Below, one piece after another: positions 1-7,100 of a DNA stretch of 24,233 bases. Each line of letters begins with the position of its first letter. Within the stretch, counting starts at the first letter, position 1. The DNA comes from Leptolyngbyaceae cyanobacterium M65_K2018_010 (GTDB lineage Bacteria > Cyanobacteriota > Cyanobacteriia > Phormidesmidales > Phormidesmidaceae), in contig DVEE01000206.1 in assembly GCA_015295885.1 (NCBI GenBank), positions 1 to 24,233 of the forward strand, in the 5' to 3' direction. The translations under genes and the position numbers were made by a program. The notes under the pieces are model-generated. The model ran no database searches and had not been told where the DNA came from. It saw nothing but the letters and a program-made list of their open reading frames with translations.

Positions 1-131
1 TTCTTGGGGGTAGTGGTGTATACACGAGTGCATACCCCCCGTCGCTGCGGACAGCTCTTTAAGGCTGGCGATTTGGTCTTTTTCTCAGTTTTTTGACGCT
101 CACTCCGAATGAGTTGCTGAATAGTGGGCAT
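1..131 (-). CDS. rpsL: 30S ribosomal protein S12, N-terminal part (cut by window edge)
   Basis: This encodes the first 43 residues of ribosomal protein S12, which sits at the decoding centre of the small subunit. The reverse strand starts MPTIQQLIRSER and contains KSPALKSCPQRRGVCTRVYT followed by TTPKK, the hallmark S12 N-terminus. Lys43 (Lys42 in E. coli numbering), the position classically altered in streptomycin resistance, is present as wild type. The start is the ATG at 131-129; the upstream Shine-Dalgarno is weak. In bacteria rpsL usually heads an rpsL-rpsG-fusA-tuf operon, which would lie beyond base 1. The truncation is only the edge of the window. Confidence 0.97.
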   Translation of the reverse strand, partial: MPTIQQLIRSERQKTEKKTKSPALKSCPQRRGVCTRVYTTTPK

Positions 132-192
132 AGCTTAGGTGCTCTTGATGCTTCAGGTTGAACTGACAATTCTAAAGTTTTCACAAGATCCC

Positions 193-222
193 ATGCTATC
201 ACCCCCAAAGAGCTTTAGTCAA
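193..222 (-). promoter_or_regulatory. candidate promoter for rpsL
   Basis: On the minus strand TTGACT (222-217) and TAGCAT (198-193) are separated by 18 bp and lie 62 bp upstream of the rpsL start. The -35 matches five of six consensus bases and the -10 four of six. This is a pattern match only; the operon could also be read from further upstream. Confidence 0.3.
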
Positions 223-227
223 ATCAG

Positions 228-335
228 CTATAAACTCCTCAGCACTGGCTTGTTAAAGTAGGACGTTTTCTGGAAGGCTTGCTGCTCAAGCATTTCAGGC
301 AACGGACAGTCGGGGTCCAACTTTAGCAGACCCAT
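228..335 (-). CDS. possible 35-aa small protein after the IscA-like gene (weak)
   Basis: A 35-codon frame begins with ATG four bases after the TAA of the IscA-like gene, with the sequence AAGGAC just before it. The peptide begins MGLLKLDPDCPLPEMLEQQA; it is mixed charged and hydrophobic with no membrane segment. I recognise no family. It could be a chance frame inside the 208-bp gap between the Fe-S gene and rpsL; a longer version reaching 440 is a shadow of the Fe-S gene. Confidence 0.18.
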   Translation of the reverse strand: MGLLKLDPDCPLPEMLEQQAFQKTSYFNKPVLRSL

Positions 336-339
336 GTCC

Positions 340-708
340 TTACTGCTGGAATGGACTGTTGCAGTCCTCCATCCGCCAATCGGCAGAAGTAGAGAAGGAG
401 TTGCCACAACCGCAGGTTTGGCGAGCTTGGGGATTGACAAAGCGGAAGCCTCCGCCCATTAGGTCTTCGGCGTAGTCGATGGTCAGATCCTGAAGCTGAA
501 GCACCCAGCGACTGGGAACTAACACCTCCAGCTCATCGCAGTGGAAGGCAACCAGATCCTCCCGATGAGGAGATGGGAGGCCAAGGCGATAGGTCCATTC
601 TGAGCATCCTCCCGCCTCTAAGGTCAGGAGAATTTGATGGCTGGGGCAAGGCTGTTGTCGCAAAAGCCGCTGCAATTCCTGAACAGCGGCCGGGCGGAGT
701 TGAATCAT
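340..708 (-). CDS. IscA/HesB-family iron-sulfur assembly protein (A-type carrier)
   Basis: A 122-aa A-type Fe-S carrier, which would bind iron or a cluster and pass it to apoproteins in the cytoplasm. The three family cysteines are all visible: C35 in GGCSEW, and C99 and C101 in TCGCGNSF. MIQLRPAAVQELQRLL is a typical IscA-type first helix. The ATG at 708 was chosen because it gives the normal family length of about 110-120 residues. An in-frame ATG at 828 would add 40 residues without family resemblance. No strong Shine-Dalgarno precedes either start. The gene lies 208 bp upstream of rpsL on the same strand and may be co-transcribed with it. Its exact subfamily (IscA, SufA or an orphan cyanobacterial type) cannot be decided here, and no other isc or suf gene is present. 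Confidence 0.9.
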   Translation of the reverse strand: MIQLRPAAVQELQRLLRQQPCPSHQILLTLEAGGCSEWTYRLGLPSPHREDLVAFHCDELEVLVPSRWVLQLQDLTIDYAEDLMGGGFRFVNPQARQTCGCGNSFSTSADWRMEDCNSPFQQ

Positions 709-833
709 CAAAAACCAAACCGTTGCTAGAGTCTGGCGGGCTATGGTCAGACTAACACGCTTGAGACTGAAAATCGGTGAGGGGCCGTGATGAGATGGCC
801 AGACCAGTGTCCTGGTGAGGCCAAACATTCGGT

Positions 834-904
834 CTAGGAAACAGAGGGGAACCGGGTGGAAGGGGTTGAAAGGAGACAGAAGCTATCCTCCATCTATCCT
901 CCAT
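834..904 (-). repeat. tandem 11-bp duplication carrying SD and start codon, with a 19-codon mini-ORF
   Basis: CTATCCTCCAT is present twice head to tail (883-893 and 894-904). Read on the minus strand, each copy is ATGGAGGATAG, so the first copy places GGAGG six bases before the ATG of the second. That ATG (893) opens a 19-codon frame ending with TAG at 834-836, upstream of the IscA-like gene. The duplication is exact; a leader-peptide role is inference. Confidence 0.45.
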
Positions 905-953
905 TGAGGCGGATAGACCAACGCCTAGTCGTGTCTCCTGTCCAGAGCACCCC

Positions 954-1373
954 CTAGCTTACGCTGACCCGGGCGTAGTCATCCTGAAAGCGAACGATAT
1001 CATCCTCCCCCAGGTACTCACCATTCTGTACTTCAATCAAAATCAGAGGAATAACGCCCACATTTTCCAGCCGATGGCGGGTGCAGGGAGGCACGTAGGT
1101 GGATTGGTTGGCCGTTAGCAGGATTTCCTCATCGGCACAGGTGACCTTAGCAGTACCGGATACTACGATCCAGTGTTCGCTGCGATGGTGGTGCATCTGC
1201 AGGCTCAAACGATGGCCGGGCTTAACCTCAATGCGCTTAATCTTGTAGCCCCGCCCTTCTTCCAACACGGTGTAGGAGCCCCAGGGTCGCAGCCCGGTTT
1301 CGGAGATTTCCTGGCAGTTGCCATTGGTCAGGGCCAAAGCCGTCGGTGGCATCGATTCTTCCAGTTTAGGCAT
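954..1373 (-). CDS. stand-alone mannose-6-phosphate isomerase-type cupin
   Basis: A 139-aa single-domain cupin resembling the C-terminal isomerase domain of bifunctional type II phosphomannose isomerase/GDP-mannose pyrophosphorylases (AlgA/ManC). Visible hallmarks are RPWGSYTVLEEG, VKPGHRLSLQMHHHRSEHW (metal-binding His cluster), the ThrXTyrValPro strand and a late IEVQNGEYLGEDDIVRFQDD block. It would interconvert mannose-6-phosphate and fructose-6-phosphate in the cytoplasm. The ATG at 1373 is favoured because GGGAGGAAG lies directly upstream; an in-frame TTG 18 bases further out overlaps that Shine-Dalgarno and is unlikely. It stands alone here; the nearest nucleotidyltransferase is at 9708-10871. 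Substrate is inferred from family, not shown. Confidence 0.85.
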   Translation of the reverse strand: MPKLEESMPPTALALTNGNCQEISETGLRPWGSYTVLEEGRGYKIKRIEVKPGHRLSLQMHHHRSEHWIVVSGTAKVTCADEEILLTANQSTYVPPCTRHRLENVGVIPLILIEVQNGEYLGEDDIVRFQDDYARVSVS

Positions 1374-1737
1374 TGTGGTTCTTCCTCCCAAAAAACGGAT
1401 GTCTACAAAACTTTATGGATTGATCAGAATGGACTCGCGGCCTCAGGCCAACCAGGTTGCCCACGACACGGGTTGACTTAAAAACCAGAACGCCTAGCCA
1501 GGGGCGAGGCGAAACGGGTTCGGCATTCAGACTGCCCACCTTAAAATAGGTTCCCTTGAGCCCAGGGAATGGTCAGCCTAAAGGTCGATTCAATCATTCT
1601 TCAATGAACTAACCCAAGCCCAAGTGTAGCAAGGGGAATTTTTCCCGTCCGCCTGGGAATGCTCTTGACGACCAAACTAAACGGATTCTTCAACTCGATA
1701 AAGCTGTCTTTAACCGACCCAAGGTCGTCACGAAGAC
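1374..1737. other. intergenic region with small hairpins
   Basis: This 364-bp gap separates the glycosidase-domain gene from the cupin gene, both on the minus strand. I see no credible gene. It holds short inverted repeats: CGACC/GGTCG at 1715-1727 just after the upstream gene's stop, GGGAA/TTCCC at 1634-1646 and TTCCCT/AGGGAA at 1551-1569. None has a clear T-run. The cupin promoter should lie between about 1390 and 1480, but no convincing -35/-10 pair was seen. Confidence 0.4.
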
Positions 1738-3603
1738 TCAGGGGAAAAATACACCAATGCCATTGGCCACTCGAGCGGCGGTGCGGGGATGCCGATTGAT
1801 GAGTCGACCACCCAGATAGAGGCTGGCGGAACTCCCGCCGTCTAAATTCAGCGCATCGGTGCTGCCTAACTGCGCCATAATCTGGGCTAGCTCACCGAGG
1901 GTGGGACCGGTGCCTGTAGGACTTTGGTGGACGGCCACCAGCAGTAATTCGCCGGTGGCCGTAAGGCCGAGGGCGCTACGGGGGGCAGCTTGGGTAGCAA
2001 AGGCGCGGCTAAATTGCTCTAATTCTGGGTCTAGTACAATTCTTTGGGCTTTGATCAGCAACGGGCCACCCCCGACAATTTGGGGCATGGGTTCTAGGTT
2101 GGCGGGCAAGAGCTCAGAGGTAACCGTGATGGGCGTGCCGGGGACTAAGGCCCGAGCTGCCGTTGCATAGGAACGAAGGGCGAGCAGATAACCATTGGGG
2201 GGAATCGGGATCGGGAGCTGGGTAGCCCCGGTGGTCAGTTGTTGGCTAGTGACCTGATTGTTCACCACGGTGACGACCGTTTCGGCTTCCAAAATGGGCT
2301 GATAGGTGGGCCCCCAGGCCGGTGTGTAAAGCCCAATGCCCGCCTGGACATAGCCGCTGTTGATAGCCTGAATGGGAAAAGACTGACCATTCGCCGTTGT
2401 CAAGGTTTGTTTGAGAAACAGTCGGTCCAGGCGAAACGTCCCCTGGTTATTCCAGCCCACTACGCCGCGACTGAGAATGGGGCCCGAGATCCAGTCGTTG
2501 TTGTAACGGACTGCACCGAGGGGGTATTGGTTATTGCGGTTGAAGAACCCCGCATTGATGGCGGCGGCAGCCTGCCAGCGCTGAGCCATGGTTTGCAACG
2601 GCATCGTCCCGGTTGCTGTAGTGGGGGCGGTCCAGATCGGGCGCAGCGTCAGTCCTGCCTGGGTAGGGTTAATCTGTAGCCAATAGACCGGGAAGACTTG
2701 ACCCGCCACATTGAAAAACTGTTGTCGCCAGCGTAGCCCATTGGCCCAGAGAATATTTAGCGGCAGCAGATGATCGGGGCGAAGATCAACCAGGATTTGG
2801 TGGGGATTGGTTTGGGTGGAAATTTGAGGGCGAGCATGGGGGGTAGCGATCGCACCCGTGATCCGAGTGTTTGGACCAGCAGCGGAGATCTGGAGCGGCC
2901 TGAAGCCAGAACCGGTCGGGGGTTGGCCCCCGGCCCTAGCCACCGATTCACTGATAGTGGCAGCCAGGGTGAGGCTATAGGCCCCGGAGGACTCGGTGAT
3001 CTGCGTAACCACAGGACCACTGACCTGGATAATCAGGCGTTCACCCCAGGGTTGGGCGACTTGACGAATAGACTGGATCTGCGGGGTGGGAGTGGCGATT
3101 TGTAAGCTTTGGCCCCGGAGAGCGATCGCCCAACCGTACCGATCCACCAAGGGCTGAATGTCTAGGTATCGGTGGCCTCCTTGCACCCAGGCCGAGAGGA
3201 CTAAAGGGGATTGACCGGGGTCATTAAACCACTGCACCGGCTGACGTTCCACCGCCTCAGAATTCAGCAACCTTAGCCCCAGGGAATCGGTTAAGCCATA
3301 GTCCGCAATGCCGAGCCTGCCCTCCCGTTGCATCCAGGGTACAGTCAGGCTGATACCGTTGAGAGTCAGCGTATTTCCTGCCATCCCAGGGGCTTGGGCC
3401 AGAACCTTGGGGCTAATTGGCCAGGCCAGATCGGAGAATGGTGGCGCTGTCCCATGGGCCAGAGCTTCCCCACCGACCCATACCAGAGGCGCACTCAACG
3501 CTCCTAGCAGCCCTATTGGCCAGCGCCTACCCCGGATTCTAGCCCCAGGAGAGTTGGCCCCAGGCCAAAGACTGCCCCCATGACTCAGACTTCGCATCCC
3601 CAT
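1738..3603 (-). CDS. secreted protein with phosphodiester glycosidase (NAGPA-like) domain
   Basis: About 621 aa. The C-terminal ~280 residues match the NAGPA/phosphodiester-glycosidase family, often labelled exopolysaccharide biosynthesis protein. Visible blocks are INAGFFNRNNQYPLGAV near residue 348 and LNLDGGSSASLYLGGRLI near 585, ending in a RVANGIGVFFP strand. The N-terminus has basic residues (RIRGRRW) followed by a hydrophobic stretch and a small-residue region, consistent with export. Residues ~60-330 carry a beta-rich region with repeated LNGISL- and VSGPVV-like strands, perhaps AMIN-like or copper-amine-oxidase-N-like; this is weaker. The longest frame starts at a TTG (3651). ATG 3603 or ATG 3597 is more likely, since both precede the signal region. 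It would act outside the inner membrane on a sugar-1-phosphodiester. The exact substrate is unknown. Confidence 0.82.
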   Translation of the reverse strand: MGMRSLSHGGSLWPGANSPGARIRGRRWPIGLLGALSAPLVWVGGEALAHGTAPPFSDLAWPISPKVLAQAPGMAGNTLTLNGISLTVPWMQREGRLGIADYGLTDSLGLRLLNSEAVERQPVQWFNDPGQSPLVLSAWVQGGHRYLDIQPLVDRYGWAIALRGQSLQIATPTPQIQSIRQVAQPWGERLIIQVSGPVVTQITESSGAYSLTLAATISESVARAGGQPPTGSGFRPLQISAAGPNTRITGAIATPHARPQISTQTNPHQILVDLRPDHLLPLNILWANGLRWRQQFFNVAGQVFPVYWLQINPTQAGLTLRPIWTAPTTATGTMPLQTMAQRWQAAAAINAGFFNRNNQYPLGAVRYNNDWISGPILSRGVVGWNNQGTFRLDRLFLKQTLTTANGQSFPIQAINSGYVQAGIGLYTPAWGPTYQPILEAETVVTVVNNQVTSQQLTTGATQLPIPIPPNGYLLALRSYATAARALVPGTPITVTSELLPANLEPMPQIVGGGPLLIKAQRIVLDPELEQFSRAFATQAAPRSALGLTATGELLLVAVHQSPTGTGPTLGELAQIMAQLGSTDALNLDGGSSASLYLGGRLINRHPRTAARVANGIGVFFP

Positions 3604-3755
3604 AACAACCCATTCCCAATGGTGTAAATCTAGAGATTTTTCACTCAGCAACTGCTACCATCCCAGCCCTTTCAAAATCCGTGAATAGCTGGTTAAAACG
3701 TGCCTAAATCTGGGCACCTAAGGACTCTGCCAATCCCGGCCCCCAGTGGGCTAAA

Positions 3756-3771
3756 CCCCGGCACGCCGGGG
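3756..3771. promoter_or_regulatory. GC-rich hairpin between glycosidase gene and gltB
   Basis: CCCCGGC and GCCGGGG form a perfect 7-bp stem with a two-base loop. No T-run follows on either strand. It lies about 150 bp upstream of the divergent glycosidase-domain gene and about 390 bp upstream of gltB. It could be part of either leader or a protein site. Confidence 0.4.
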
Positions 3772-3830
3772 GCTGAGCCAGAGTAGTTTTCGATCCCGGT
3801 GGTCTACCGATGAGGGGCGCCATGGGCGAA

Positions 3831-3885
3831 CCTTGACCTAGTCAAGGCTAAGGTCTGTAAACTAACTGATAAAGTCTGTAAATTA
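3831..3885 (+). promoter_or_regulatory. candidate gltB control region: palindrome plus phased direct repeat
   Basis: CCTTGACCTAGTCAAGG (3831-3847) is a perfect 7+3+7 palindrome and includes a TTGACC hexamer. Six bases later GTCTGTAAACTA (3853-3864) recurs as GTCTGTAAATTA (3874-3885). The two copies differ at one of twelve positions and start exactly 21 bp, two helical turns, apart. This arrangement suggests regulator binding on one DNA face. GTAAATTAC is loosely NtcA-like but lacks the GTA-N8-TAC spacing. The regulator is unknown. Confidence 0.45.
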
Positions 3886-4159
3886 CAAGTAAAGCCCTGG
3901 GTGTTTTCAACCCAACTTTCCTGTCTCCTTTGACGCCCTCTCAGGCTCTGGGTTGCCGTCACGACTTCGGTCATTCTGGGGTTGGCGGCTTGGGTAGCTG
4001 CGAAGCTGCGGTTTCAGGCCAGTTCAGTCAGTCAGCGGGTGACGGTCTGGGGCGGCGAACCCACCGGAACCTCTTCGGCCTCCAGGGTGGCTCATCCCCA
4101 GAGCTGAACCCAAAGATTTTGTCTCGCTTGCTTAGTTTTTATCTTAGTTTTCATCTTCC
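3886..4159 (+). other. long gltB leader with a cryptic membrane-like frame
   Basis: This stretch runs up to the gltB start. After an in-frame TGA (3931-3933), the frame 3934-4107 stays open for 57 codons. It reads LWVAVTTSVILGLAAWVAAK near its start, a plausible membrane helix, then a polar tail ending ASRVAHPQS and TGA. No ATG or well-placed GTG/TTG with a Shine-Dalgarno begins it. It may be a gene remnant or chance. A competing 82-codon frame (3930-4178) has unconvincing composition. Confidence 0.3.
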
Positions 4160-7100
4160 ATGGGACGTAAACCTGTGAACCAACCTCATCAGATCCGCGC
4201 TCAATCCTCTGCTCCATGGCCCAATTGGGGCCCTAAATCCCTGGTGGAAGAACGGGATGCCTGTGGCGTAGGGTTTTTAGCTGACCAACGGAATCGGGCC
4301 AGCCATGGGCTGGTCAAGATGGCCTTGGCCGCTCTGGATGGCATGGAGCATCGGGGCGGTTGCTGTGCTGACCAGGATTCTGGGGATGGGGCGGGAGTGA
4401 TGACCGCAATTCCCTGGGACATCCTAAACCGCTGGGCGGCGGGGCAAGGGCTGGCGGCCTTAACTCCGGAGCAAACCGGGGTGGGGATGATCTTTTTACC
4501 CCAGCATGAAGCCACGGCGGCCCTAGTGCGCCAAACCTTTGAGCGGGTGATTCAGTCCGAAGGGTTACAACTGGTGGGCTGGCGACCGGTGCCGGTGCAG
4601 CCGCAAGTGTTAGGTCCCCTTGCTAAGCAATACCAACCCCGGATAGAGCAACTGGTGGTTACCTCTGCGGCAGAAACCGGCGATCACCTCGATCGCCGCC
4701 TTTACCTGGTGCGGCGGGAAATGCTTCAGGCTGTCGCCCAACGGGTGGCCACCCCGACCACCTTACCCTTGGAACAGGTAGAGGGGCTGAAGGATTTTTA
4801 CATGTGCTCCTTCTCCTGTCGGACAATTGTGTACAAGGGCATGGTGCGATCGTCGGTGTTGGCTGACTTTTACCCGGATCTCAGGGATCCGGATTACGTC
4901 AGCGCCTTTGTGGTTTACCACCGTCGCTTTAGCACCAACACCATGCCCAAGTGGCCCCTGGCCCATCCCATGCGCCTCTTGGGTCATAACGGGGAAATCA
5001 ATACCCTAGTCGGCAACATCAACTGGATGGTGGCTCGTCAAGCGGATTTATACCACCCGGTCTGGGGCGATCGCTTCGACATTCTCAAACCCATCGTCAA
5101 AATTGAGAATAGCGACTCGGCTAACCTGGACAACGTCATGGAACTGCTAGTGCGGTCTGGGCGGACACCCCAAGAAGCGCTGATGATCATGGTGCCAGAA
5201 GCCTACAGTAACCAGCCTGACTTAGACCCCTATCCGGAAATTACTGACTTTTACGAGTACTACAGCGGTTTGCAGGAACCCTGGGATGGCCCGGCTTTGA
5301 TCGTCTTTAGCGACGGTAAACAGGTCGGGGCCACCCTGGATCGCAACGGTCTGCGGCCGGCCCGCTACGTGGTGACTAAGGACGGTCTGCTGATGGTGTC
5401 TTCAGAGGCGGGGGTGCTGGATGTAGCCCCCGAAGCGATTCTGGAGAAGGGTCGGCTGGGGCCTGGCCAGATGATCGCCGTGGATCTCAACCGCCAGGAA
5501 ATCTTGAAAAATTGGGCCATTAAGCAGCGAGTCGCCCAACGTCATCCCTACGGGGAATGGCTGAAGCAGCATCGGGTCGAACTGCCCCCCCAACTCTTCG
5601 CCGAACAGCCCCTCTACCAGTCCGACGCGTTGCTGCAACAGCAGAATGCCTTTGGCTATACCGTCGAAGACGTGGACATGATCATCCAAGACATGGCGGC
5701 CCAGGGCAAAGAGCCCACCTTTTGCATGGGGGATGACATTCCCCTGGCGGTGTTGTCCCAGAAACCCCATTTGCTCTACGACTACTTCAAGCAGCGGTTT
5801 GCTCAGGTCACGAACCCGGCCATTGACCCCCTGCGGGAACGGCTGGTGATGTCTCTGACTACCCAATTAGGGGCCCGGGGCAACCTCCTGGATGAGCAGC
5901 CGGAGTTTGCTCGCTTGCTGAAGCTAGAAAGCCCAGTGATTAATGAGATTGAGCTGGAGCATATCCATCAATCGGGCTTTGAAACGGCTACCCTGTCCAC
6001 CCTGTACTCCATTGGGGATGGCCCCGCTGGGCTAGGGAAGGCGGTGGATGCCCTCTGTGAGCAGGCGGATCAGGCGGTGAAGGCAGGCACAACCATTTTG
6101 GTGCTCAGCGATCGCGTGGATCACCAGGGCCAACCCACCGCTTTGAGCGCTGAGACCACCTACATTCCTCCCCTGCTGGCGGTGGGGGCGGTTCACCACC
6201 ACCTGATTCGCAATGGCCTGCGCATGCATACCTCTCTGGTGGTGGACACGGCCCAGTGCTGGAGCACCCACCACTTTGCCTGCCTGATTGGCTACGGGGC
6301 TAGTGCCGTCTGCCCTTACCTGGCCCTAGAGTCAGTCCGTCACTGGTGGGCCGATAGCCGCACCCAAAAGTTGATGGAGAGTGGCAAGCTGCCGGTTTCC
6401 ACCCTGAATGGCGCCCAGGACAACTACCGTAAGGCGGTAGATGCCGGGCTGCTGAAGATTCTCTCGAAAATGGGCATTTCCCTGATGACCAGCTACCAGG
6501 GGGCACAAATTTTTGAGGCGATTGGGATTGGGTCAGATTTACTCGACCTGGCCTTCCGCGGGACCACCTCGCGCCTGGGGGGGATGTCGCTGATCGACCT
6601 GGCCCAGGAAACCATGAGTTTCCACCAGCGAGCCTTCCCGGAGCTGACGGCAAAGCGGCTGCAGAATATGGGCTTTGTCCAGGCGCGGCCCAGCGGGGAG
6701 TACCACATGAACAACCCCGCCATGACTAAACTGCTGCACAAAGCGGTGGAGAATCGTCAGTACGACCACTACGAACTTTACCGAGCGGAGTTGGAAAGTC
6801 GGCCCCTCACCGCCCTGCGAGACTTGCTGGATTTCCAGAGCGATCGCCCACCCATCCCCCTCGATCAGGTGGAATCCGTGGAGTCGATCATGCAGCGGTT
6901 CTGCACCGGCGGCATGTCCCTGGGAGCCCTGTCCCGGGAAGCCCATGAGGTGCTGGCCATTGCCATGAACCGGATTGGCGGCAAGTCGAACTCCGGGGAA
7001 GGGGGGGAAGACCCGATTCGCTTCAAGGTGCTGAGCGATGTGGATAGCCAGGGCAACTCACCCACCTTCCCTCACCTGCGCGGCTTGCGGAATGGCGATA

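Noticed and set aside
709..828. 40-residue N-terminal extension of the IscA-like protein from ATG 828
   Set aside because: The added residues do not resemble the family and the internal ATG gives the normal IscA length and first helix.
2239..2679. 146-codon plus-strand frame inside the glycosidase-domain gene
   Set aside because: It overlaps conserved blocks of the family on the other strand and shows no motif.
3928..3934. CTT TGA C, as in the prfB programmed frameshift site
   Set aside because: The upstream Shine-Dalgarno-like element at the right distance is missing, and the +1 frame after it closes within about 20 codons; the peptide does not resemble release factor 2.
3652..4159. Glutamine riboswitch (glnA RNA motif) upstream of gltB
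   Set aside because: This RNA is known upstream of nitrogen genes in cyanobacteria, so I looked for its conserved core, but the GGAAGUAGG-type segment and three-stem junction were not seen.
5402..5866. 154-codon antisense frame inside gltB
   Set aside because: It lies opposite a strongly conserved enzyme, is rich in residues expected from the mirrored codons, and resembles no family; the other antisense frames in gltB are the same.
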